Shown here: positions 1 through 7,579 of the stretch, one piece after another | Layout of the letters: each line of letters starts with the position of its first letter | Position numbering within the stretch: the stretch's first letter is position 1 | Origin: an uncultured Ramlibacter sp. | GTDB taxonomy: Bacteria; Pseudomonadota; Gammaproteobacteria; Burkholderiales; Burkholderiaceae_C | Assembly (NCBI RefSeq): GCF_936925435.1 | Contig: NZ_CAKZHQ010000003.1 | Location: 186,001-250,000 of the forward strand | Length of the DNA: 64,000 bases | Reading direction: 5' to 3' | Position numbers and translations under genes: made by a program | The notes under the pieces: model-generated | What the model saw: the letters and a program-made list of their open reading frames with translations, nothing else | Databases searched by the model: none | Told to the model about the DNA's origin: nothing

Positions 1-575
1 AGCAGCTGGCCGACTACCTGCCCACCGGCTGCCACGCCAGCATCGTGCTGGTGGCTGAAGAAAGCGAAGCCGCCTTCCTGGAGCTGGTGACCCAGTTCGG
101 CGGCACTGTCAGCTACCGCAAGACCGCGGCCGAAGTGGCGGCCAGCAACCGCACCTTGCTGGAATACACCTGGAACCACACGACGCTGCACGCCATGCGG
201 GTCGACAAGAACCTGACCTATCTGCAAAGCGCCTTCACCGCCGGCCAGCACCTGGAGCAGGTGCGCACCATGGAAAAGCTGCTGGGCGGCGAGGTGATGA
301 TGCACACCGAGTTCATCCGCAACATGGATGGCCTGATGACCTGCACCGCCTTGCAACTGGTGAAGTTCAGCACCGAGGAACGATTGAACGAGATCATGCA
401 GATCCACCGCGACAACGGTGTGCGCATCAACGACCCACACGTCTTCATCGTGGAAGACGGCCGAGCCAACGGCGAGCTGCCCGCCGCCGTGCTGGCCACC
501 AAGCGCCGCTTCGATCCACACAATCTGCTCAACCCCGGCAAGGTCCGGACCTGGGCGCGGGGCATCCCCCAATGA
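1..575 (+). CDS. FAD-linked oxidase, C-terminal part (partial)
   Basis: The frame is open from base 3, so the gene starts outside the window; about 190 C-terminal residues are visible. They match the C-terminal cap domain of the FAD-linked oxidases (glycolate oxidase GlcD, D-lactate dehydrogenase type), including the typical ending KRRFDPHNLLNPGKV. The flavin-binding N-terminal half is not visible, so the substrate is unknown. The stop overlaps the ATG of the next gene by four bases (ATGA), which points to translational coupling with the RidA-like protein. An oxidase that makes imines, next to an imine-handling protein, would make sense, but that is inference. Confidence 0.85.
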   Translation, partial: QLADYLPTGCHASIVLVAEESEAAFLELVTQFGGTVSYRKTAAEVAASNRTLLEYTWNHTTLHAMRVDKNLTYLQSAFTAGQHLEQVRTMEKLLGGEVMMHTEFIRNMDGLMTCTALQLVKFSTEERLNEIMQIHRDNGVRINDPHVFIVEDGRANGELPAAVLATKRRFDPHNLLNPGKVRTWARGIPQ

Positions 576-1030
576 GCACGATGGGCAAGCCGATGGCCAA
601 CTACGCAGCCGCAAAGCGCGTGGGCGACTTCGTCTTCCTCAGCGGCGTGGTGGCCGTCGATCCCATGCGCAAGGCCGTGGTGCAGAGCTACGAAGAACTG
701 CCGGCCGAAGCCATGGAGCAATTGAAGAGCCTGGGCTACGTCACGGGCCAGATGACGGTGGACATCTACGAGGCGCCGGCCGTCGCGCAGAGCTGGTTCG
801 TGCTCGACCGCATCCGCCAGATCGCCAGAGAGCATGGCGGCGAGATGAAGGACGCGGTCAAGCTGGTCCAGTACTTCCGCGACCTGCGCCACTACCCGTT
901 CTACAACCGCGTGCGCGGCCTGTTCTACCCCGGTGAACCACCGGTGAGCACGGTGGTCGAAGTGGCGCGCTTCATGCCCGGCGATGGTGCGTTGATCGAA
1001 GTGGAGGCAACGCTGTACCTGCCCAAGTAG
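572..1030 (+). CDS. RidA/YjgF/UK114 family protein
   Basis: A 152-residue protein of the Rid family, slightly longer than the usual 125-130 residues. The C-terminal signature VVEVARFMPGDGALIEVEA is clear. In E. coli RidA the arginine that holds the imino-acid carboxylate lies just before this motif (PARSCVEV). Here the matching stretch reads PVSTVVEV, so a serine sits at that position and 2-iminoacid deaminase activity should not be assumed. Members of the Rid2-Rid7 groups often lie in catabolic operons and act on reactive enamines or imines. The gene is coupled to the FAD oxidase upstream and ends directly before a sigma-54 promoter. Confidence 0.85.
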   Translation: MSTMGKPMANYAAAKRVGDFVFLSGVVAVDPMRKAVVQSYEELPAEAMEQLKSLGYVTGQMTVDIYEAPAVAQSWFVLDRIRQIAREHGGEMKDAVKLVQYFRDLRHYPFYNRVRGLFYPGEPPVSTVVEVARFMPGDGALIEVEATLYLPK

Positions 1031-1046
1031 TGGCACGCCACTTGCA
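1031..1046 (+). promoter_or_regulatory. Sigma-54 (RpoN) -24/-12 promoter
   Basis: TGGCACGCCACTTGCA matches the RpoN consensus TGGCAC-N5-TTGC(A/T) without a mismatch, with exactly ten bases between the GG (1032-1033) and GC (1044-1045) elements. Transcription would start near 1057, about 115 bases before the binding-protein gene at 1172. It begins on the base after the stop codon of the RidA-like gene. Sigma-54 promoters of catabolic operons usually answer nitrogen limitation or a dedicated enhancer-binding activator; no activator gene is visible in the window. Confidence 0.8.
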
Positions 1047-1073
1047 TCAAATTTGACGGAGTAGAAGCAGTCA

Positions 1074-1089
1074 ACGGCGCCAGCGCCGT
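1074..1089. repeat. Short inverted repeat in the sigma-54 leader
   Basis: ACGGCGC-CA-GCGCCGT has two perfect 7-base arms around a 2-base centre. It lies just downstream of the predicted sigma-54 transcription start and before the ATG of the binding protein. It could be an operator. The loop is too short for a normal hairpin terminator, and a GC-rich genome makes chance arms more likely. Confidence 0.35.
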
Positions 1090-1171
1090 GGGTCATTGCT
1101 CTGGCGGTGGAAGAGCTCCACCGTGCGCCGATCTGGCGCTTTGTGTTCCACGACATGACCGGAGAAACTGC

Positions 1172-2128
1172 ATGAAACGCGTCCTCGCATCCTTTGCCCT
1201 TGCCGCAACCGCCCTCGCCTCCCAGGCGCAGGACAAAGTCACCTTCCTCACCTCCTGGTACGCCCAGGCCGAACACGGCGGCTACTACCAGGCCATCGCC
1301 ACCGGCATCTACAAAAAATACGGCCTCGACGTCACCGTCAAGATGGGCGGCCCCCAGGTCAATGCGATCCAGATCATCGCCGCCGGCCAGGCCGACTTCA
1401 TCATGGGCAAGGACTTCCAGACCCTGTCGGCCATCGAGAACGGCGTGCCCCTGACCACGGTGGCGGCTGTGTTCCAGATGGAGCCCCAGGGCATGGTGAC
1501 GCACACCGACGTCAAGGGCCTGGCCGACCTCAAGGGCAAGACCATCCTGCTGGCCACCAGCGGCCGCACCAGCTGGTGGCCCTGGCTGAAGATCAAGCAC
1601 GGCCTGAAAGACGACCAGACCCGTCCCTACACCTTCAGCATGGCGCCCTTCTTCGCCGACCCGAACATGGCACAGCAGGGCTACCCCGGCTCCGAGCCCT
1701 TCATCGCCGAGAAGGCCGGCCAGAAGGTCAAGTTCTTCCTGTTCGCCGACGAAGGCTATCCGCCGTATGGCAACACCATCGTCACCACGCGCCAGATGGT
1801 CAAGGACAAGCCCGAACTGGTGCAGCGCTTCGTCAAGGCCACGCTGGAAGGCTGGAAGAGCTACCTGGCCAACCCGGCGCCCGGCAACGCGCTGATCAAG
1901 CAGGACAACCCCAAGATGGAAGACGAGCTGATCGCCTATTCCGTCAAGACCATGAAGGAGATGAAGTTCATGGACGGCGGCGATGCTGCCAAACTGGGCG
2001 CGGGCGTGATGACAGACGCGCGCTGGAAACAGACCTACGACCTCATGGTCACCAGCGGCCAGCTCAAGCCCAACCCGAACTGGCAGCAGGCCTACACCCT
2101 GCAGTTCCTCAAAGACCTGAAGAAGTAA
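1172..2128 (+). CDS. ABC transporter substrate-binding protein, NMT1/THI5-like (SsuA/TauA type)
   Basis: A 318-residue periplasmic binding protein. The start at 1172 was chosen because MKRVLASFALAATALASQAQ is a clean Sec signal peptide and GGAGA lies seven bases upstream; an in-frame earlier start at 1088 adds a non-secretory leader. The mature N-terminus (VTFLTSWYAQAEHGGYYQA) and the GPQVNAIQIIAAGQADF stretch are typical of NMT1/THI5-like proteins, which bind thiamine-pyrimidine precursors, aliphatic sulfonates or other N-containing small molecules. No permease or ATPase is adjacent. It is the first gene after the sigma-54 promoter and 15 bases before the Rieske genes, so it probably delivers their substrate. 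Confidence 0.88.
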   Translation: MKRVLASFALAATALASQAQDKVTFLTSWYAQAEHGGYYQAIATGIYKKYGLDVTVKMGGPQVNAIQIIAAGQADFIMGKDFQTLSAIENGVPLTTVAAVFQMEPQGMVTHTDVKGLADLKGKTILLATSGRTSWWPWLKIKHGLKDDQTRPYTFSMAPFFADPNMAQQGYPGSEPFIAEKAGQKVKFFLFADEGYPPYGNTIVTTRQMVKDKPELVQRFVKATLEGWKSYLANPAPGNALIKQDNPKMEDELIAYSVKTMKEMKFMDGGDAAKLGAGVMTDARWKQTYDLMVTSGQLKPNPNWQQAYTLQFLKDLKK

Positions 2129-2143
2129 GAAGGGAGGCCAGCC

Positions 2144-3196
2144 ATGCTCGTCACCCAACAAGCTGTGCTGCGGCGTTTCTGGTACGCCGTCATGCCCATG
2201 GACAAGCTCGATGCCGGGCCCCAGCCCTTCACCCTGCTGGGCGAAAACATCGTTCTCTGGAAAAAAGCCGACGGCACACCGGCCGCCGTGCGCGACCGCT
2301 GCTGCCACCGCACGGCCAAGCTCTCCAAGGGCTTCGTCGAGGGCGACAACATCGTCTGCGGCTACCACGGCTGGACCTACGACTGCAGCGGTGCCTGCGT
2401 GAAGATTCCGCAGGCGCCCGACATGCAGGTGCCTGCCGGCGCGCGCGTACCGGCCTACCACTGCGCCGAGAAATTCGGCTACGCCTGGGTCGCGCTGGAC
2501 GACCCGCTGCTGCCGCTGCTGGAGACCGAGGAAGAAGCCGCCGGCTACCGCCGCATCCACCAGTTCGACGAAACCTGGGCCACAGGCGCGCTGCGGCTGA
2601 TGGAGAACTCCTTCGACACGGCGCACTTCGCCTTCGTCCACGCCGGCACCTTCGGCCAGGGTGGGCAGCCCAAGCCCGAGCACTTCGCGCTGAACGAAAC
2701 GGAGTACGGCTTCGAGGCGCAGGTGGTGGTCAAGATCAACAACCCTCCTGAATCGCACCGCATCACAGGCACGACCGATCCGACCACCACGCGCAGCTTC
2801 ACCAACCAGTGGCACCTGCCCTTTCTGCGCAAGCTGGGCCTGAACTACCCCAGCGGCATCAAGCACACCATCTTCACCTGCGCCACGCCCATCGACGACC
2901 ACCATGTGCAGCTGATCCAGTGGCTCTACCGCAACGACACCGAAGAGGATTGCCCGGCCGCCCTGCTCAATGAGTGGGACACCAAGGTGGTTCTGGAAGA
3001 CAAGGTCATCCTGGAATCCGTCGACGCCGACGCGCCAGTGGACGTGGGCCGCCGCGACGAGCAGAGCATGGCCAGCGACCGGCCCGGCATGCTGATGCGC
3101 AAACGCCTGCTCGCCCTGCTCAAGGAGCATGGCGAGACCGAGGTCCACGGCTGGACCCGTATTCATCCCGTCACGCAGGAGTTGCAAGAATGCTGA
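2144..3196 (+). CDS. Rieske [2Fe-2S] oxygenase (N-/O-demethylase-like), first of a tandem pair
   Basis: A 350-residue ring-hydroxylating oxygenase alpha subunit. The Rieske cluster ligands are Cys53-x-His55 and Cys72-x2-His75. The mononuclear iron site is in MENSFDTAHFAFVH, with Asn155, Asp158, His161 and His166, and a C-terminal LEDKVILES segment carries the expected third-ligand Asp. Length and layout match the VanA/NdmA group of O- and N-demethylases rather than dioxygenases with a beta subunit. No ferredoxin or reductase lies in the window, so an electron donor must be supplied from elsewhere. It overlaps the second copy by seven bases. Substrate unknown; a methylated N-heterocycle is an inference from the neighbours. 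Confidence 0.88.
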   Translation: MLVTQQAVLRRFWYAVMPMDKLDAGPQPFTLLGENIVLWKKADGTPAAVRDRCCHRTAKLSKGFVEGDNIVCGYHGWTYDCSGACVKIPQAPDMQVPAGARVPAYHCAEKFGYAWVALDDPLLPLLETEEEAAGYRRIHQFDETWATGALRLMENSFDTAHFAFVHAGTFGQGGQPKPEHFALNETEYGFEAQVVVKINNPPESHRITGTTDPTTTRSFTNQWHLPFLRKLGLNYPSGIKHTIFTCATPIDDHHVQLIQWLYRNDTEEDCPAALLNEWDTKVVLEDKVILESVDADAPVDVGRRDEQSMASDRPGMLMRKRLLALLKEHGETEVHGWTRIHPVTQELQEC

Positions 3197-4245
3197 CCAC
3201 TCAACAAAAGGTGCTGCGCCGCTTCTGGTACGCACTCATGCCCATGTCCTTCCTGGACGATGGCCCCAAGCCCTTCACCCTGATGGGCGAGGACATCGTT
3301 CTGTGGAAGCAGGCCGACGGCACGCCAGCCGCGGTGCGCGACCGCTGCTGCCACCGCACGGCCAAACTCTCCAAGGGCTTCGTCGAGAACGGCAACATCG
3401 TCTGCGGCTACCACGGCTGGACCTACGACTGCACAGGCAGCTGCGTGAAGATTCCGCAGGCCCCCGACATGCAGATCCCGGCCAGCGCCAAGGTGCCGGC
3501 CTTCCGTGCACAGGAAAAGTACGGCTATGTCTGGGTGGCGCTGGACGAGCCGCTCAAGCCCATCCCGCATTTCCCGGAAGACGGCGCGCCCGGCTACCGC
3601 CGCATCTTCCAGTTCTACGAGGAATGGAAGACCAGCCCGCTGCGCATGATGGAGAACTCCTTCGACAACTCGCACTTCTCCTACGTGCACAAGGCCAACT
3701 TCGGCATCCTGGAGAACCCCAAGCCCGCGCCGTATGAGTTCCGTGAGACCGACTACGGCTTCGAGGCCGAGACCCATGTGCCCATCCGCAACATCGAGGC
3801 GGGACACAGCGTCACGGGCACGACCGAGCCCATCACCGAGCGGCACCTGATCAACCGCTACTACCTGCCGTTCGCACGGCGCTTCGGCTGCACCTACCCG
3901 GCCAGCGGCATCGACCACATCATCTACAACTGCGCCACGCCCATCGACGATGAACGCATGATGCTGGTGCAATGGCTGTACCGCAACGACAGCGAAGAGG
4001 CCTGCAGCACGCAAAAGCTGATTGACTGGGATGCCGCCATCACGGCGGAAGACCGCGACATCCTGGAAGCCACGGACGCCGATGCCTGCGTGGACACGCG
4101 GCGCAAGGTGGAATTCCACATGCCGTCGGACAAGCCCGGCCTGGTGATCCGCAAGCAGTTGCTGGACCTGCTCCATGCCCACGGCGAGGAAGAGATCCAC
4201 CGCGGCAATGTTGCCAACCCGCCCGCCATCAAGGCGGTGGCATGA
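3190..4245 (+). CDS. Rieske [2Fe-2S] oxygenase (N-/O-demethylase-like), second of a tandem pair
   Basis: A 351-residue paralogue of the preceding gene, alike over its whole length, starting at MLTTQQKVLRRFWYA inside the end of the first copy. The Rieske ligands fall at the same residues (53, 55, 72, 75). The iron site MENSFDNSHFSYVH carries Asn156, Asp159, His162 and His167. All catalytic residues are kept in both copies, so neither looks like a decaying duplicate. The two could be two enzymes for successive steps, or subunits of a mixed oligomer as reported for the caffeine demethylases NdmA and NdmB. The stop overlaps the deaminase start by four bases. Confidence 0.88.
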   Translation: MLTTQQKVLRRFWYALMPMSFLDDGPKPFTLMGEDIVLWKQADGTPAAVRDRCCHRTAKLSKGFVENGNIVCGYHGWTYDCTGSCVKIPQAPDMQIPASAKVPAFRAQEKYGYVWVALDEPLKPIPHFPEDGAPGYRRIFQFYEEWKTSPLRMMENSFDNSHFSYVHKANFGILENPKPAPYEFRETDYGFEAETHVPIRNIEAGHSVTGTTEPITERHLINRYYLPFARRFGCTYPASGIDHIIYNCATPIDDERMMLVQWLYRNDSEEACSTQKLIDWDAAITAEDRDILEATDADACVDTRRKVEFHMPSDKPGLVIRKQLLDLLHAHGEEEIHRGNVANPPAIKAVA

Positions 4246-5660
4246 GTGTTCTGATCCGCAACGCCACGGCCATCCTCACCGGCCTGCGCGGTGATGGTGC
4301 GCGCCATGCAGGCCCCGACATCCGCATCGAGGGCAGCAAGATCGCCGCCATGGGCGCGCTCACGCCGCTGCCAGGCGAGCAGCAAATCGACGCCAGGGAT
4401 TGCGTGGTCTATCCGGCCTGGGTCAACACCCACCACCACCTGTTCCAGTCCCTGCTCAAGGGCGATCCGCAGGGCATCAACGCCACGCTCACACCCTGGC
4501 TGACGGCCACGCCCTGGCGGCTGCGGCCCGGCATGGACGAGGCCATGTTCCGCCTGGCAGCGCGCATCGGCCTGGTGGAGCTCGCCCTGTCCGGCTGCGG
4601 CACGGTGGCCGACCACAACTACGCCTACTGGCCGGACATGCCGTACGACGGCTCGGCCATCCTGTTCGAGGAGGCCCAGGCCCTGGGCCTGCGCTTCGCC
4701 CTGTGCCGCGGCGGCGGCACCCTGTCGCGCATGAAGACCGAGGACCTGCCGCCTTCGCTGCGGCCCGAGACCCTGGACGGCTACCTGGCCGACATCGAGC
4801 GCCTCGCGACGCGCTTCCATGACGCAGCACCCGATGCGATGCGCCGCGTGGTGGTGGCGCCGACCACGCCGCCGCACTCCATGCAGCCGCAGCAGATGCG
4901 CGAATGCGCGGCCGTGGCGCGCAAGCTCGGCCTGCGCCTGCACTCCCATCTGTCGGAGACGGTGGCCTACCACGACAGCGTCCATGCGCAGCACGGCATC
5001 AAGCCCATCCACTTCGCCGAGAGCATCGACTGGCTGGGGCCGGATGTCTGGTTCGCCCACCTGGTCAAGCTCGATGCCGACGAGATCGCCCTGCTGGGCA
5101 GCACCCGTACCGGCATCGCCCACTGCCCGCAAAGCAATGGCCGTCTGGGCAGCGGCATCGCCCCGGTGCGCGCGCTGGAGGACGCCGGCGCCACCGTGTC
5201 CATCGGCGTCGACGGCGCGGCCTCCAACGAGGCGGCCGACATGCTGTCGGAAACCCATGCGGCCTGGCTGATGGCGCGTGCCCGGGCCGGCGAGGCGGCT
5301 GTGGCCTTGCACCGCGGCGGCCAGGGCGAGAACAACGCGGCCGCGGCGGCAACGGTGGAAGACGTGGTGCGCTGGGGCACGGCCGGCGGCGCCAAGGTGC
5401 TGGGCCTGGATGCGGTGGGCACGCTGGCGCCGGGCCAGGCCGCCGACATCGCCATCTACTCGCTCAAGGACGACCCGCGCTACTTCGGCCTGCACGACCC
5501 CGCCATCGGCCCGGTGGCCAGCGGCGGCGCCGCCCATCTCAAGAGCCTGCTGGTGGCAGGCCGCGAGGTGGTCCGCGACAGCAGCCTGGCCGGCGTCGAC
5601 CTGCAGGCCCTGGGCCGACAGGCGCGCGAAGCCGTGGCGCGGCTGGCTGCTGTGGCCTAG
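4242..5660 (+). CDS. Amidohydrolase, 8-oxoguanine deaminase / s-triazine hydrolase-like
   Basis: A 472-residue metal-dependent deaminase. The first metal motif is VNTHHHLFQSLLK with His64 and His66. Later ligands are visible in LRLHSHLSE and VWFAHLVKL, and the catalytic aspartate is in SIGVDGAASNEA. The HCPQSNGRLGSG and GVDGAASN motifs place it with the 8-oxoguanine deaminase/AtzA-TrzN branch of the ATZ/TRZ amidohydrolases. It is the last gene of the sigma-54 cluster and would release ammonia from an oxidised or demethylated purine-like ring. Exact substrate uncertain: 8-oxoguanine, another oxopurine or a triazine are all possible. Confidence 0.85.
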   Translation: MSVLIRNATAILTGLRGDGARHAGPDIRIEGSKIAAMGALTPLPGEQQIDARDCVVYPAWVNTHHHLFQSLLKGDPQGINATLTPWLTATPWRLRPGMDEAMFRLAARIGLVELALSGCGTVADHNYAYWPDMPYDGSAILFEEAQALGLRFALCRGGGTLSRMKTEDLPPSLRPETLDGYLADIERLATRFHDAAPDAMRRVVVAPTTPPHSMQPQQMRECAAVARKLGLRLHSHLSETVAYHDSVHAQHGIKPIHFAESIDWLGPDVWFAHLVKLDADEIALLGSTRTGIAHCPQSNGRLGSGIAPVRALEDAGATVSIGVDGAASNEAADMLSETHAAWLMARARAGEAAVALHRGGQGENNAAAAATVEDVVRWGTAGGAKVLGLDAVGTLAPGQAADIAIYSLKDDPRYFGLHDPAIGPVASGGAAHLKSLLVAGREVVRDSSLAGVDLQALGRQAREAVARLAAVA

Positions 5661-7579
5661 GCCGCGCCGCGCGCGGCCGCGAAGGCCAGGGCCGCGCGCA
5701 AGGCCGCCAGCGCCTGCGGCTCGGACAGCAGGGAGTCGGGGCGGAACAGCAGGGCCACCAGGCTGTGCTGCGGCTGCGCCAAGGCCACCGGCCTGTCGTG
5801 CGCGTCCGTGGCCCAGACCTGCCAGCCCACCGGCACGCCCTCCAGCTGGAAGCTGGCATAGCGGGCCGCGATGAAGGCATTGTCGCTGCGCCAGGGCGCA
5901 TCGGCCTGCAGCTTGCACAGCAACAGGCGGCCATGCTCGGGCGCGATGCGCTGCACCTGCCCACCATGCAAGGCAAGCAGCTGGTAGGCCGCATCGCCGA
6001 TCGCCACCACGCTGCGCGGCGGCCAGGCGGCGGTGGCCGGCGCGCCGGCCACGACCGTCACGGCCGCTGCGTCGTTCAAAACCAAGCCCAGCCCCAGCAG
6101 GCAGTCGCGCGCCGCGTTGCCGAATGGGTCCTGCGCATCCAGCAAGCGCACCGCCTGCGGCAGTGCCGCAGCTGCCTGCTGGCCGTCCGGCACCGCGCCC
6201 ATGGCCGCCTCCAGGCCGAAGGCACGCCAGAGCGACAGGGTCTTGAGCCGCGACTCCTGCTCTTCGCGCTCGGGCGAGGAATCGGCCATCAGGTCACCGC
6301 CGGTGCGCACTTCGGCCACGCCGCCGCGCACCGCGGCTGCACGCAAGATGGTGCCGGCCAGCGCATCGCCGTTGGACGCCACCTGCACGAACAGGCCGCC
6401 GTACCAGCCGCGCGGGCTGGCCTCCAGCGCGCTGATGGCGGCCAGGGCATGGGCGCGCGGCGTGCCCGTCACCATCACCGGCGCGGCCGTCGCAGCGATG
6501 GCATCCCAGGCATCGGCACCATCGCGCAGGCGCCCCTGCAGCCGGTCCACCGCGTGGACCACGGTGGCCAGCGACATGGTCCGTCGCCGCTCGCTGAGCA
6601 CCAGACTGCCCGGCACACACAAAGGCGCCAGATCGTTGCGCAGGGCGTCGGTGCACACGGCCAGCGAGGCCGCGTCGACATCCTCGTTCATCAGCTCGCG
6701 CAGCGATTCGGCTTCGCCCACGGCGCCGGGCCGGCGCCGCACCGTGCCGCAGACCGGCAGGGCCTGGACCGCACGGCCGCTCACCACCAACTGCAGGTCG
6801 GGCGAAGCGCCCAACAGCTGCAAGCCCTGGCCATCGTCCAGAAAGAAGCTGGCCGGCGCCGGGTTGGCGGCGCGCAGGCGGGCAAAGGCCTGGGCCGGCG
6901 CCATCTCGACGCGTCGCCGGTAGCTCTGGCTCAGGGTCAGCGAGACCAGGGGCTGCTCGCGCAGCCAGCCCAGCGCCCGCCCCACCATGGCGGCATAGCC
7001 GCCGGGTGCATGGTCGTCGCCCGGTTCGGTTGCTGTTTGCGGCGTGTGCGCCAAGGGCGGCGGCATTGCGGCTGCCGCAGCGCCCGGCAAACTCAAATGC
7101 AGGCTGTGCCACTGCCCACGGGCGTCGCGCCGCAGCAGCTTCTCGCCGAAGAACAGTACGCCCAGCGGCTCACCCGAACTGCCGGGCCGGGCCAGCTTGT
7201 GGGCAGCGAAGGGCAAGGCTCCTAGCAGCAGCACATCGGCCGAGGGTGTGAAGCAGGCCAGGAAGCCACGCAGTGCCTGCAGGGTGTCGGTGCCGGGGCC
7301 GCGCTGCAAGCCGGAGCGCCAGGCGGCCAACGCCGGCTGCGCCAGCAGCGTCGCGCCGAAGGGACTGAGCACCTGCGCCTGCAGACCGTCGCCAAACAGG
7401 CGCAGGGCCAGGGCGGGCTGCTCGATGAGCGTGGCCTGCAAGGGATGCAGGCCGGCGATGCCGGCGTCGACGCCGAAGTAGGCGCCGGGTGCCTGGCCCA
7501 GGCGGGCCAGGGCTTCTTGCGCCTGCTGCGCGCTGGCGTCGCTGCGCGCGACGGCCAGGTCGATCGTGCCCTCGCTCAC
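5657..7579 (-). CDS. Anthranilate-synthase-like chorismate enzyme with degenerate glutamine amidotransferase domain
   Basis: A 640-residue protein built like the fused TrpE-TrpG anthranilate synthases and PhzE. The chorismate-binding part holds VCGTVRRR, RNDLAPLCVPGSL, VVHAVDRLQG, MVTGTPRAHAL, RGWYGG and TGGDLMADSSPEREEQ. The last 150 residues follow the fold of a class I glutaminase, but the three catalytic residues are gone: the GVCLG nucleophile loop is replaced by AIGDAAY (no Cys), and FHPES reads FRPDS (His to Arg, Glu to Asp). It therefore cannot use glutamine by itself. It might use free ammonia, borrow a partner glutaminase, or use water as an isochorismate synthase would. It overlaps the TctC-type gene by four bases. 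Confidence 0.75.
   Translation of the reverse strand: MSEGTIDLAVARSDASAQQAQEALARLGQAPGAYFGVDAGIAGLHPLQATLIEQPALALRLFGDGLQAQVLSPFGATLLAQPALAAWRSGLQRGPGTDTLQALRGFLACFTPSADVLLLGALPFAAHKLARPGSSGEPLGVLFFGEKLLRRDARGQWHSLHLSLPGAAAAAMPPPLAHTPQTATEPGDDHAPGGYAAMVGRALGWLREQPLVSLTLSQSYRRRVEMAPAQAFARLRAANPAPASFFLDDGQGLQLLGASPDLQLVVSGRAVQALPVCGTVRRRPGAVGEAESLRELMNEDVDAASLAVCTDALRNDLAPLCVPGSLVLSERRRTMSLATVVHAVDRLQGRLRDGADAWDAIAATAAPVMVTGTPRAHALAAISALEASPRGWYGGLFVQVASNGDALAGTILRAAAVRGGVAEVRTGGDLMADSSPEREEQESRLKTLSLWRAFGLEAAMGAVPDGQQAAAALPQAVRLLDAQDPFGNAARDCLLGLGLVLNDAAAVTVVAGAPATAAWPPRSVVAIGDAAYQLLALHGGQVQRIAPEHGRLLLCKLQADAPWRSDNAFIAARYASFQLEGVPVGWQVWATDAHDRPVALAQPQHSLVALLFRPDSLLSEPQALAALRAALAFAAARGAA

Noticed and set aside
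1031-1171. Thiamine-pyrophosphate riboswitch before the THI5/NMT1-like gene
   Set aside because: The conserved CUGAGA and ACCUGA-type core of the THI element was not found; a sigma-54 promoter explains the region.
2974-3189. N-terminal extension of the second Rieske gene
   Set aside because: The frame is open upstream, but the extension lies entirely in the first Rieske gene and is unlike family N-termini; MLTTQQKVLRRFWYA is the paralogous start.
218-3235. A 1005-codon open frame on the minus strand opposite the RidA, binding-protein and Rieske genes
   Set aside because: Its product is low-complexity, rich in Arg, Gly, Val and His, matches no family and spans several well-supported genes and a sigma-54 promoter. 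It results from high GC at third positions.
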